Of a stretch of 11,800 nt of DNA, positions 4,340 through 11,800 are shown in pieces (the first letter of the stretch is position 1; every line of letters begins with the position of its first letter). The notes beneath the pieces were generated by a model. It was not told the DNA's origin, did no database searches, and saw nothing but the letters and a program-made list of their open reading frames with translations. The position numbers and the translations under genes are program-made. The stretch is from the NCBI GenBank assembly GCA_002336975.1, contig DDFA01000022.1, positions 1-11,800 of the forward strand. The letters run 5' to 3'. Source of the DNA: Phyllobacteriaceae bacterium UBA1940. Lineage in GTDB: Bacteria; Pseudomonadota; Alphaproteobacteria; Rhizobiales; Rhizobiaceae.

Positions 4340-5890
4340 TCAGGCGCGTTCGGGGGCGATGCGCAGGCCCTCATCGGTCAGCTGCATCAGCGCCAAGGTC
4401 TGGTCGAGATGTTCGGCGCGCCAGGCCAGCAGTCTTTCGGCGCAATCGAGCCTGACCCTCAGATAGGCGTCATCGCCGGCGAGGTTGCGCGTCTCGCCGG
4501 GGTCGGCGGCGAGATCGAACAGCAGCGGCGGCAGTCCGCCGTTGACGTGTACATATTTGAACCGCTCGCCGCGCAGCACAGACAGATTGCATTGCGTCGA
4601 GGTCAAGCCGAACGCCGCCTCGGCGGAGCCGTCCGTCAGCGAGCGGAAGTCGTACTCCCAATGCGCTTCGGTGCGCCAGCTCGCGGGTGTCAGGCCGTCG
4701 AGGAACGGCGCCAGCGACCGGCCGTCGACCCGGTTGGCGGGAGCAATCCCGATCAGGTCGAGCAATGTCGGCATGATGTCGACGGCCTCGGTGAAGGCGG
4801 CCACCTTGCGGCCGCGTCCACCGCTTCGCCCGGGATCGCGGATCACCAGCGGCACATGATAGCTCTGGTCGAAAAAACCGCCTTTGCCGAGCGCCCAGTG
4901 GTCGCCCATCATCTCGGCATGGTCGCTCATGACGACGATGATGGTGTTGTCCCAGTCGCCCCTGGCCTCGATCGCCGACCGGATGCGGCCGAGCTGAGCG
5001 TCGACGTCCGAGATCATGCCCCAATAGATGGCGCGGATGGCGCGAAATTCGTCATCGCTCCAGTCGCGGACCTTGCCGGTTGCACCGGGCAGGAAACTCT
5101 TGCGTTGCAGCCGGTCAAGGCCCCAGGCGACCAGGGGATGGATTGCAGCCTCCGTCTCGGAGTCGGAGGCGCGGCGGAAGGCCGGCCCGTCGGTCGGATC
5201 ATACATGCGGTTGTAGGGCTCCGGCGCAATGAAAGGCGGGTGGGGCGAGAGAAACGAGACGTGGGCGAACCAGGGATCGCCGGCGTCCTGCTCGCCGAGC
5301 CAGCGGATAAATTCCCCCGCCAGGAAGGCGCTCGGGGTCTCGTCGCGGCCATAGACCGGCGGGTCGGCCGACACAGCCGGCGCACCCGACGCCGGGCGAT
5401 GGATGTTCGGGAAGCCGGGGGTGGCGTCGACGCCCCTGGTGGCGAGCCAGGACAGCCAGGGTTTCTGGTGCTCGAGCAGCAACTGCCTGACGATAAAGCC
5501 GGGCAGCACGCCCTCATAGGTGCGCAGCGCCGGATCGGACGGGTCGAGCCCGCGCGGATCGGGCGAGGTGTCGGTATAGCCGAACAGGGTCGGCGTATAG
5601 CCGCCGCGCCGCGCCGCAAGCGCGATGTTGTCGAACCGCCGGTCGAGCGGCGTGCCGTTGCCGCAGACCCGGTTGTTCATCTGGTAGAGCCCGGTATAGA
5701 TGCAGGCGCGCGCCGGCGAACAGGGCGCGGCGCTGGCGAAGTGGCTGGCGAACAATGTGCCGTCTTCAGCGAGACGGTCGACATTGGGCGTCCTGACGAT
5801 AGGATGTCCAACCGCAGACAGGGCGTCGCCGCGCCATTGATCGCAGGTCACGATCAAAACATTGGGCAGGACATTAGGTCGGTCGTCCAT
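4340..5890 (-). CDS. Sulfatase-family hydrolase, phosphonate monoester hydrolase-like
   Basis: A 516-residue alkaline phosphatase superfamily enzyme hydrolysing sulfate, phosphate or phosphonate esters. Metal-binding Asp17 lies in the NVLIVTCDQWRGD start. The formylglycine signature is CSPAR (57-61), with Cys57 the residue converted to the nucleophile and Arg61 its partner. Further active-site elements are HPPF with His217, SDH with Asp323/His324, and His331 and Lys336 in GDHWALGKGG. The C-terminal part (WRTEAHWEYDFRS near 435, LLFDLAADPGETRNLAGD near 472) and the roughly 515-residue length match rhizobial and Burkholderia phosphonate monoester hydrolases. No signal peptide is seen, so it is probably cytoplasmic. 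GGGGGAGAG precedes the ATG. It diverges from the dioxygenase operon, with a shared spacer holding an inverted repeat. Substrate cannot be read from sequence; a Cys-type formylglycine maturation enzyme is needed and is not encoded here. Confidence 0.9.
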   Translation of the reverse strand: MDDRPNVLPNVLIVTCDQWRGDALSAVGHPIVRTPNVDRLAEDGTLFASHFASAAPCSPARACIYTGLYQMNNRVCGNGTPLDRRFDNIALAARRGGYTPTLFGYTDTSPDPRGLDPSDPALRTYEGVLPGFIVRQLLLEHQKPWLSWLATRGVDATPGFPNIHRPASGAPAVSADPPVYGRDETPSAFLAGEFIRWLGEQDAGDPWFAHVSFLSPHPPFIAPEPYNRMYDPTDGPAFRRASDSETEAAIHPLVAWGLDRLQRKSFLPGATGKVRDWSDDEFRAIRAIYWGMISDVDAQLGRIRSAIEARGDWDNTIIVVMSDHAEMMGDHWALGKGGFFDQSYHVPLVIRDPGRSGGRGRKVAAFTEAVDIMPTLLDLIGIAPANRVDGRSLAPFLDGLTPASWRTEAHWEYDFRSLTDGSAEAAFGLTSTQCNLSVLRGERFKYVHVNGGLPPLLFDLAADPGETRNLAGDDAYLRVRLDCAERLLAWRAEHLDQTLALMQLTDEGLRIAPERA

Positions 5891-5985
5891 TGTGAAACTC
5901 TCCCCCAGCGTCGGTCATGGGTGCGCGACGGGGCTTTGTCTATCAAGCAAGCCTTGTGACTGGAACAAATCGGTCACCGCGATAT

Positions 5986-6013
5986 TGTGAACAGTGAGGT
6001 CCGTTTGTTCACA
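5986..6013. promoter_or_regulatory. Inverted repeat, probable operator in the hydrolase/dioxygenase spacer
   Basis: TGTGAACA (5986-5993) and TGTTCACA (6006-6013) are perfect reverse complements, 12 bases apart, so their centres are 20 bp or two helical turns apart. Each arm is itself a TGTNNACA half-palindrome. A second weaker pair with the same 12-base spacing, GTGAC (5956-5960) and GTCAC (5973-5977), lies just before it. Placement midway in a 231-bp divergent spacer fits a transcription factor site acting on one or both sides. The regulator gene is not in the window. Confidence 0.55.
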
Positions 6014-6121
6014 TTCGCAGAACGGTCCATTCTCCGTTCGAGGTCTGGTCCGGCAGGCCTACGCGACCGATATCGGCGACATCAAGCGGCTTTGCCCGCA
6101 ACGGCATCCAAGGAGCCAGCC

Positions 6122-7054
6122 ATGCTGAAACAGATCAAGGGCCTGCATCACGTCACGTCGCTGGCGAGCGATGCACGCCAGAACAACAGCTTCTTCACCG
6201 ATACGCTCGGCCTGCGCCGCATCAAGAAGACCGTCAATTTCGACCAGCCCGACGTCTATCACCTCTATTACGGCGACGAGCAGGGTTCGCCGGGATCGGT
6301 GATGACCTATTTTCCGTTTCCGCATATCGCAGAGGGCCATGAAGGGGTTGGCGAGGTCGGCACAACTGTCTTTGCCGTGCCGGAAGGGTCGCTCGGCTAC
6401 TGGCGCGAGCGGCTGGCGGCGCGGCGGGTCGCCGGTCTCGAGGACAGCACGCGGTTCGGCAGCAAAACCCTGCTGTTTCGCGGGCCCGACAATGACGGAT
6501 TTGCGCTGGTCGAGCAGGAGGGCGACGGCCGGCAGGGCTGGATCGGCGGCGGCGTCGATGGCGACCACGCGATCCGCGGCTTCCACTCGGCGTCGATGCG
6601 GCTGCGCGATGGCGGCGCGACCGCGGAACTGCTGAAATTCATGGGATACCAAGAAGTCGAAAAAGCGGGCGATCTGTCGCGCTTCGCAATCCCGAACGGC
6701 AACGGGGCCGACCTTGTCGACATCGAGTCGCTGCCCGCTGCGACGTTCGCCCGGCAGGGCGCGGGGTCGGTGCATCACATCGCCTTCGCAGTCGACGATC
6801 GCGCCGCGCAGCTTGAGGTGCGCAAGGCGCTGATGGACACCGGCTATCAGGTGACGCCGGTGATCGACCGCGACTATTTCTGGGCGATCTATTTCCGTAC
6901 GCCAGGCGGGGTTCTGTTCGAAGTGGCCACCAATGAGCCGGGTTTCGACCGGGACGAGGATACCGCGCATCTGGGCGAGGCGCTGAAGCTGCCGAAGCAG
7001 CATGAGCACCTGCGCCGGATGCTGGAACAGAACCTGCAACCGATCGGAGCCTGA
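6122..7054 (+). CDS. Ring-cleaving dioxygenase, VOC/glyoxalase fold, PcpA/MhqO-like
   Basis: A 310-residue two-module VOC-fold enzyme predicted to open (hydro)quinone-type aromatic rings with Fe(II) and O2. Module 1 begins GLHHVTSLASDA (7-18). Module 2 includes VHHIAFAV (217-224) and the C-terminal PGGVLFEVATNEPGF (261-275). The three iron ligands expected from PcpA are present: His10, His219 and Glu267. Segments such as YHLYYGDEQGSPGSVMTYFPF (46-66) and HAIRGFHS (149-156) are characteristic of this family rather than of catechol 2,3-dioxygenases. AAGGAG seven bases before the ATG fixes the start; the frame is open further upstream but without coding character. It is the first gene of a tight four-gene unit, with one base between it and the hydrolase gene. 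The cytoplasmic substrate is unknown; a halogenated or plain hydroquinone is the best guess by family. Confidence 0.9.
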   Translation: MLKQIKGLHHVTSLASDARQNNSFFTDTLGLRRIKKTVNFDQPDVYHLYYGDEQGSPGSVMTYFPFPHIAEGHEGVGEVGTTVFAVPEGSLGYWRERLAARRVAGLEDSTRFGSKTLLFRGPDNDGFALVEQEGDGRQGWIGGGVDGDHAIRGFHSASMRLRDGGATAELLKFMGYQEVEKAGDLSRFAIPNGNGADLVDIESLPAATFARQGAGSVHHIAFAVDDRAAQLEVRKALMDTGYQVTPVIDRDYFWAIYFRTPGGVLFEVATNEPGFDRDEDTAHLGEALKLPKQHEHLRRMLEQNLQPIGA

Positions 7055-7055
7055 G

Positions 7056-7670
7056 ATGAACGCCGACGACTACGTTTTCAGGCGCATCGAGGCCGAGCCA
7101 GGCGCGCCGTTGCTGGTGCTGCTTCATGCAACCGGCGGCGACGAGGGCCAGTTGCTGGCGCTCGGATCGCAGGCAATGCCCGGCGCAACGCTTGTGTCGC
7201 CGCGTGGCGATGTTTTTGAACATGGCGCGGCGCGCTTTTTCCGGCGGACCGGCGAAGGCGTCTACGACATGGACGACCTCGCCCGCGCCACGGCGAAGAT
7301 GGCGCGCTTTGTCGAAGCGCAGGCGGACCAACTTGCGCCGTCGGCGCTCTACGGGCTCGGCTATTCCAACGGCGCAAATATTCTCGCGACAACGATGTTC
7401 GCCCGGCCGGGTTTGTTCGACGCGGTGGTGCTGATGCACCCGCTGATTCCGTTCGAACCGGTCATCGACGGCGATCTTTCGGGCAAGCGCGTGCTGATCA
7501 CCGCCGGCCGCCGCGATCCGATCTGTCCGCCCGAACTGACGGCGCGGCTGGAGTCGTGGTTGCGCGCCAAAGGCACCGATGTCACATTGGCCTGGCATGA
7601 TGGCGGCCACGAGGTTCGCCCCAGCGAAATCGACGGCGCGCGCGCATTTCTCGCGGCCGAGGGAGCATGA
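7056..7670 (+). CDS. MhqD-like alpha/beta hydrolase (phospholipase/carboxylesterase family)
   Basis: A 204-residue single-domain serine hydrolase. The nucleophile motif is GYSNG with Ser104. The expected acid is Asp154 in ITAGRRDPICP and the base is His185 in DGGHEV. LLVLLHATGGDE (19-30) supplies the oxyanion-hole region. Size and motif order match the phospholipase/carboxylesterase family that includes B. subtilis MhqD, which is encoded with an MhqO-type dioxygenase and induced by quinones. Here the start lies one base after the dioxygenase stop, with GGAG overlapping that gene's end, so coupling is near certain. It may hydrolyse a ring-fission product or an ester of the aromatic substrate; that is inference. 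It has no signal peptide. Confidence 0.9.
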   Translation: MNADDYVFRRIEAEPGAPLLVLLHATGGDEGQLLALGSQAMPGATLVSPRGDVFEHGAARFFRRTGEGVYDMDDLARATAKMARFVEAQADQLAPSALYGLGYSNGANILATTMFARPGLFDAVVLMHPLIPFEPVIDGDLSGKRVLITAGRRDPICPPELTARLESWLRAKGTDVTLAWHDGGHEVRPSEIDGARAFLAAEGA

Positions 7671-7672
7671 AA

Positions 7673-7969
7673 ATGAGCGGCCTACCCGACATCCAGCACA
7701 GCGAGACCGACACAAAAGGCCGCTATTTCATACGCCTCGCCAGCGGCGAGGAAGCGGAAATGACCTATTCCAAAGCTGGACCAAGCCTGGTCATCATCGA
7801 TCACACGGGCGTGCCGGACGCTTTCCGCGGCAAGGGCGCCGGCCTGGCGCTGGTGGCGCGCGCGGTGGCCGATTTCGGGGCTGCCGGCAAGAAGGTGATA
7901 CCGCTGTGCCCGTTCGCGGCGTCGCAGTTCAGGCGGCATCCCGAATGGGCCGGCATGCTGAAGACCTGA
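7673..7969 (+). CDS. Small GNAT-fold N-acetyltransferase, YjdJ-like, 98 aa
   Basis: A minimal GNAT-domain protein, third in the dioxygenase operon. It carries DTKGRYFIRLASGEEAEMTY (residues 13-32) as the opening beta strands. The acetyl-CoA pyrophosphate loop is VPDAFRGKGAGLALV with Arg52-Gly-Lys-Gly55-Ala-Gly57, the intact R-x-x-G-x-G form. It ends in VIPLCPFAASQFRRHPEW, the conserved C/F-rich tail of YjdJ-type proteins. The start at 7673 is preferred because GGGAG sits seven bases before it; ATG 7667, overlapping the hydrolase stop as ATGA, would add two residues but is too close to that site. Acceptor substrate is unknown for the family. The GNAT call is firm; its part in aromatic detoxification is inferred from the operon. 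Confidence 0.88.
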   Translation: MSGLPDIQHSETDTKGRYFIRLASGEEAEMTYSKAGPSLVIIDHTGVPDAFRGKGAGLALVARAVADFGAAGKKVIPLCPFAASQFRRHPEWAGMLKT

Positions 7970-7987
7970 GGCATGGCGACGGAACCC

Positions 7988-8284
7988 ATGACAGACAGAT
8001 CAATCCGGTTTGAAGAGGGCGACACGCAGGCCCGCTACTCCGTCGCCATGCCTGATGGCAGCGAATCCTTTCTGAAGCTGGTCAAGCTGTCGCCGGGCCA
8101 TGTCGTCGCCAGTTCGACCTTTGTGCCGGAGCCATGGCGCGGCCAGAACGTCGCCGAAGACATGGTCGAACGGCTGGTCGTCGACGCCCGGGTGCGCGGC
8201 TGGAAGATCACGCCCTCGTGCTGGTTCGTGGCGGATGAAATCGCCCGCCACGCGCCCGACTGGGACGATGTGCTGGAATTTTAG
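7988..8284 (+). CDS. Second YjdJ-like GNAT protein, paralogue with altered CoA loop
   Basis: This 98-residue protein aligns with the preceding gene almost without gaps: about one third of positions are identical by hand, including DT..RY, VP...RG and the tail K-x-x-P-x-C-x-F. It is most likely an old tandem duplicate. The CoA loop reads Arg51-Gly-Gln-Asn54-Val-Ala56 where the upstream copy has RGKGAG, so the central glycine of R-x-x-G-x-G/A is replaced by Asn; activity may be altered or lost. The start at 7988 is chosen because it gives the same length as the paralogue. ATG 7973 (five extra residues) is a real alternative, and neither has a strong ribosome site. Its stop codon overlaps the convergent zapA stop by four bases. 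Confidence 0.8.
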   Translation: MTDRSIRFEEGDTQARYSVAMPDGSESFLKLVKLSPGHVVASSTFVPEPWRGQNVAEDMVERLVVDARVRGWKITPSCWFVADEIARHAPDWDDVLEF

Positions 8285-8649
8285 GCTTCGCCCTTGACGG
8301 ATATCCGTCCGGCCAACGCCTCCATGCGTTCGGCCAGTTGCGACAGCGCGCCGGTCAGCGCCGCGTCGTTCTTGTCGGCCTTCACCAGCGCGTCGTCACG
8401 GGTCTTGCGCAAGGTCGAGATCTCGCTCTCCATGCCCTTCACCCGCTTCTGCAACTCGGTGAACTCGTCCATCACCATGATGCCGGCCATGACCGCAAGC
8501 CGGTGGTCGCCGATCTCGCCGAACGAACCCTTGAGGTGCGAGATATATTTGTCGAACCGGCGCGCCAGGTCGAGCAGGTGTTCTTCCTGGCCCTCGTCGC
8601 AGGCCATACGGTACTGCTTGCTGTCGATGGTGACGGTGACTTGAGCCAT
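8281..8649 (-). CDS. zapA: Cell division protein ZapA
   Basis: A 122-residue ZapA. It binds and bundles FtsZ filaments at midcell, helping Z-ring assembly. The N-terminal globular part opens MAQVTVTIDSKQYRMACDEGQEEHLLDLARRFDKYI (1-36), the family signature, and continues through GDHRLAVMAGIMVMDE (47-62). Residues 63-118 form the dimerising coiled coil. Length is normal for alphaproteobacterial members, which are slightly longer than the E. coli protein. It begins one base after the stop of the DUF4164 gene and is co-transcribed with it. Its 3' end overlaps the convergent GNAT gene by four bases (8281-8284). In many relatives a 6S RNA and a 5-formyltetrahydrofolate cyclo-ligase gene follow zapA; neither is seen here. 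Confidence 0.94.
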   Translation of the reverse strand: MAQVTVTIDSKQYRMACDEGQEEHLLDLARRFDKYISHLKGSFGEIGDHRLAVMAGIMVMDEFTELQKRVKGMESEISTLRKTRDDALVKADKNDAALTGALSQLAERMEALAGRISVKGEA

Positions 8650-8650
8650 G

Positions 8651-8923
8651 TTATCTGTCCAGAACGGCGCGGATCGTTTCCATCGCGGTCACGAGCCGGC
8701 GCGAGACTTCCCTGTTGGCGCCTTCCAGGCGCTCGGCGCGAGCCTCCGAGGCGTCCAGCTCATGGGCAAGCTTGGCGCGGTCGGCGTTCATCCGCTGAAC
8801 CTCGGCCTCTGCCTCGGCGTAATTTTCGTCATGTTCCTGGCGAGCCGCGACCGCGTTTTCCAGCGCGGCCATCGCCTTGCCAAGACGGTTGATGACTTCC
8901 TTCAACGTGACGTCGCCGGTCAT
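8651..8923 (-). CDS. DUF4164 coiled-coil protein upstream of zapA
   Basis: A 90-residue, Ala/Glu/Arg-rich, almost wholly helical protein (MTGDVTLKEVINRLGKAMAALENAV onward) predicted to be one long coiled coil. Composition, size and position immediately before zapA match DUF4164, an alphaproteobacterial family of unknown function. The link with zapA suggests a partner or accessory role in Z-ring assembly, but this is inference from context. The ATG at 8921-8923 is chosen; a TTG three codons further upstream (8932) is possible. The ribosome site is weak either way. A possible sigma70-type promoter lies 65-95 bp upstream. Confidence 0.85.
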   Translation of the reverse strand: MTGDVTLKEVINRLGKAMAALENAVAARQEHDENYAEAEAEVQRMNADRAKLAHELDASEARAERLEGANREVSRRLVTAMETIRAVLDR

Positions 8924-8986
8924 GAGAACCAATCCAGCTGTTGCAATACACCGAATCGCACGGGATTCGAGATGTTTGCGTGGCGA

Positions 8987-9016
8987 AGCTTAGGCGGCGG
9001 ACGAAGGAGGCGTCAA
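8987..9016 (-). promoter_or_regulatory. Possible housekeeping promoter of DUF4164-zapA
   Basis: Minus strand: TTGACG (9016-9011), 18 bases, TAAGCT (8992-8987). The -35 is five of six to consensus and the -10 only three of six. It is correctly placed in the 244-bp divergent spacer, with a leader of about 55 nt. Confidence 0.4.
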
Positions 9017-9070
9017 CAAAGCTCGCCGGCAATCCCCTGCAAAGGCGACGATTGGACCGGGCGAGTGGCG

Positions 9071-9098
9071 TTGACAGGTCGGGGCCACCTGATATGTG
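9071..9098 (+). promoter_or_regulatory. Possible housekeeping promoter of the tkt-gap operon
   Basis: A perfect -35 TTGACA (9071-9076) is followed after 16 bases by TATGTG (9093-9098), a weak -10 keeping the first three consensus bases. The predicted start near 9105 leaves about 60 nt before the tkt ATG. I see no clear carbon-source regulator site in the spacer 8924-9167. Confidence 0.5.
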
Positions 9099-9167
9099 TC
9101 CCTCGCATTTTTCCGGGCCGGGTCGACGATCGAAGGCCCGCGGTTCGTCCCAAACTAGAGAGTGACG

Positions 9168-11159
9168 ATGACATCACGCGCAAAACATGACCGGATGGCA
9201 AACGCGATCCGCTTCCTGTCGATGGATGCGGTCGAGAAGGCGAATTCGGGCCACCCCGGGCTGCCGATGGGCGCCGCCGACATCGCCACGGTTCTGTTTA
9301 CCCGTTTCCTGAAATTCGACCCCGCCAATCCGAAATGGCCCGATCGCGACCGTTTCGTGCTCTCCGCCGGCCACGGCTCGATGCTGCTCTACTCGCTGCT
9401 CTATCTGACGGGCTACGAGGACATGACCATCGACGAGATCAAGAATTTCCGCCAGATCGGTTCGCGCACCGCCGGCCATCCCGAATACGGCCACGCGACC
9501 GGCATCGAGACCACCACCGGGCCGCTCGGCCAGGGCCTGGCCAACTCGGTCGGCATGGCGATCGCCGAACGTCACCTCAACGCCCAGTTCGGCGACGAGC
9601 TGGTCGACCACTGGACCTATGTGCTGGCCGGCGACGGCTGCCTGATGGAAGGCATCAGCCAGGAGGCGATCAGCCTGGCGGGCCATCTCAAGCTCAACAG
9701 GCTGGTCGTGTTCTGGGACAACAACAACATTTCCATCGACGGCCCGGTGACGCTTTCCGACAATACCGACCAGCTCACCCGTTTCGCCGCGTCCGGCTGG
9801 CACACCGTCGCCTGCGACGGCCATGATCCCGACGCGATCGCCCAGGCGATCGAGAGCGCCAAGGCGTCCGGCAAGCCGAGCCTGATCGCTTGCAAGACGA
9901 CGATCGGCTTCGGCGCGCCGAACAAGGCCGGCACCAACAAGGTGCACGGCTCGCCGCTGGGCGCGGACGAAATCGCCGCTACCCGCAAGGCGCTCGATTG
10001 GCCCTATCCGGCGTTCGAGGTCCCTTCCGAGGTGCTCGACGCCTGGCGTCTCGCCGGGCTGCGCTCGGTCAAGGACCGCAAGGCCTGGGAACAGCGCCTT
10101 GCCGGCACGGACTCGGAAAAGAAGGCCGAATTCGAGCGCCGGATGCGCGGCGATCTGGCCGGCGGCTTCGAGCCGGCGATGGCGGCCTATAAGAAGAAGC
10201 TGACTGAGGACCGGCCGAAGGTCGCTACCCGCAAGTCGTCGGAAATGGCGCTGGAAGTGATCAACGGCGTGCTGCCGGAGACCGTCGGCGGCTCGGCCGA
10301 CCTGACCGGCTCCAACAACACCAAGACCAGCCAGACCCTGCCGCTCACGCCTCCCGACTATGCCGGCCGCTACGTCTACTACGGCATTCGCGAGCACGGC
10401 ATGGCCGCCGCCCTCAACGGCATGGCGCTGCATGGCGGCGTCGTTCCCTATTCGGGCACGTTCCTGGTGTTTTCCGATTATGCGCGTCCGTCGATGCGGC
10501 TCGCTTCGCTGATGGGCCAGCGAGTGGTCTTCGTCATGACGCACGATTCGATCGGCCTGGGCGAGGACGGTCCGACGCACCAGCCGGTCGAGCAACTCGC
10601 GGCGCTGCGCGCCATTCCCAACCATCTGGTGTTCCGCCCCGCCGACGCGATGGAGACCGCTGAATGCTGGCAGGCGGCGCTGGAATCCCGCGACGCGCCG
10701 TCGACGATCGCGCTGACCCGCCAGAACCTGCCGGCGCTGCGCACCGAATATTCCGAGGAAAATCTCTCGGCGCAGGGAGCCTACGAGCTGGCGCAGGCGT
10801 CGGACGAGGCGGTGGTGACGATCTTCGCCACCGGATCGGAGGTCGAGATCGCGCTCAAGGCCCGGCAGGCGCTGGAGGCGCACGGTCATCCGACCCGCGT
10901 CGTTTCGGCGCCGTGTTTCGAACTGTTCGAGAAACAGAGCGCCAAATACAAGGCCGCCATCATCGGCAAGTCGAAAGTAAACGTCGCCATCGAGGCTGGC
11001 ATCCGCCAGGGCTGGGACCGCTTCATCGGCAATGACGGCATCTTTATCGGCATGACCGGTTTTGGCGCGTCCGGCCCGGCCGAGAAGCTTTACGAATATT
11101 TCGGCATCACCGCCGAGGCGACCGCCAAGGCCGTCGAAGCGCGCCTGCACAAGAAGTAA
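9168..11159 (+). CDS. tkt: Transketolase
   Basis: Transketolase moves two-carbon ketol units between sugar phosphates using thiamine diphosphate and Mg2+, linking the pentose phosphate path (or Calvin cycle) with glycolysis. The 663-residue length is standard. Visible residues include His29 in SGHPG, His69 in SAGHGSM, the ThDP motif GDG-CLMEG (155-161) continuing to WDNNN (183-187), His260 in KVHGSP, and Glu409 in [12 protein letters not shown], which activates the cofactor. The start at ATG 9168 is preferred, with AGAGAG seven bases upstream; GTG 9162 is an alternative. It lies first in an operon with gap, 51 bp apart, the usual rhizobial tkt-gap-pgk order. Everything looks intact; no sign of a frameshift. 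Confidence 0.97.
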   Translation: MTSRAKHDRMANAIRFLSMDAVEKANSGHPGLPMGAADIATVLFTRFLKFDPANPKWPDRDRFVLSAGHGSMLLYSLLYLTGYEDMTIDEIKNFRQIGSRTAGHPEYGHATGIETTTGPLGQGLANSVGMAIAERHLNAQFGDELVDHWTYVLAGDGCLMEGISQEAISLAGHLKLNRLVVFWDNNNISIDGPVTLSDNTDQLTRFAASGWHTVACDGHDPDAIAQAIESAKASGKPSLIACKTTIGFGAPNKAGTNKVHGSPLGADEIAATRKALDWPYPAFEVPSEVLDAWRLAGLRSVKDRKAWEQRLAGTDSEKKAEFERRMRGDLAGGFEPAMAAYKKKLTEDRPKVATRKSSEMALEVINGVLPETVGGSADLTGSNNTKTSQTLPLTPPDYAGRYVYYGIREHGMAAALNGMALHGGVVPYSGTFLVFSDYARPSMRLASLMGQRVVFVMTHDSIGLGEDGPTHQPVEQLAALRAIPNHLVFRPADAMETAECWQAALESRDAPSTIALTRQNLPALRTEYSEENLSAQGAYELAQASDEAVVTIFATGSEVEIALKARQALEAHGHPTRVVSAPCFELFEKQSAKYKAAIIGKSKVNVAIEAGIRQGWDRFIGNDGIFIGMTGFGASGPAEKLYEYFGITAEATAKAVEARLHKK

Positions 11160-11800
<641 letters not shown>

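Noticed and set aside
4409..5959. Long open frame on the plus strand opposite the sulfatase-family gene (516 codons)
   Set aside because: It is a mirror frame produced by GC-rich codon bias; its translation is Arg/Gly/Asp-rich without any motif, while the minus strand shows a full catalytic set.
5962..5986. GGAAC-N17-ATT upstream of the dioxygenase as another EcfG promoter
   Set aside because: Only the -35 fits; the -10 reads TATT, the element lies about 135 bp from the gene, and it overlaps the inverted repeats, so chance is the better explanation.
8933..9167. A 6S RNA or other structured RNA in the zapA/tkt divergent spacer
   Set aside because: No long rod-like pairing with a central bubble could be traced by eye; the spacer is accounted for by two plausible promoters and leaders.

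Overview
The window reads as a piece of an alphaproteobacterial chromosome, most likely from Hyphomicrobiales (Mesorhizobium/Phyllobacteriaceae-like). The base composition is GC-rich, a phyR / nepR-ecfG general stress response locus is present, zapA sits beside a DUF4164 gene and diverges from a tkt-gap glycolytic operon, and one spacer holds a CtrA-type box. This placement rests on gene content and order only; no search was run. Nearly all the DNA is occupied by genes, with no IS element, phage gene, CRISPR array, tRNA or rRNA seen.

Left part (1-4330): a stress-response island. On the minus strand, from the left edge, lie a partial glycine-zipper lipoprotein gene, a 99-aa cysteine-containing protein, a 90-aa protein with a C-terminal hydrophobic tail, a 55-aa DUF1328 membrane protein and phyR. 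Diverging from phyR is the nepR-ecfG operon, then a two-gene operon for a DUF883 (YqjD/ElaB-like) protein and a YqjE-like holin-family membrane protein, closed by an intrinsic terminator. PhyR~P is known to sequester NepR and so release the sigma factor EcfG. EcfG-type promoters (GGAAC-N16-CGTT, or one base off) can be read by eye in front of the 99-aa gene, the DUF1328 gene, phyR and the DUF883 gene. A weaker one lies in front of nepR. The regulators therefore sit among their own probable targets.

Middle (4340-8284): a minus-strand alkaline-phosphatase-superfamily hydrolase resembling phosphonate monoester hydrolases diverges from a tightly packed four-gene plus-strand operon. The operon encodes a PcpA/MhqO-like ring-cleaving dioxygenase, an MhqD-like serine hydrolase and two tandem 98-aa GNAT-fold proteins that look like an old duplication. 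The shared spacer holds a clean 8-bp inverted repeat (two TGTNNACA half-sites, 20 bp centre to centre). By analogy with Bacillus mhq genes this is probably a quinone/aromatic electrophile detoxification unit.

Right part (8281-11800): zapA and a DUF4164 coiled-coil gene on the minus strand form a small cell-division operon whose 3' end overlaps the second GNAT gene by four bases. Diverging from it is the carbon-metabolism operon tkt-gap; gap runs off the right edge with its catalytic Cys and His already in view. No wholly new system is evident. The most useful leads are the EcfG promoter cluster with its small uncharacterised targets, the CtrA-like box at the 90-aa gene, and the dioxygenase/hydrolase/double-GNAT operon.
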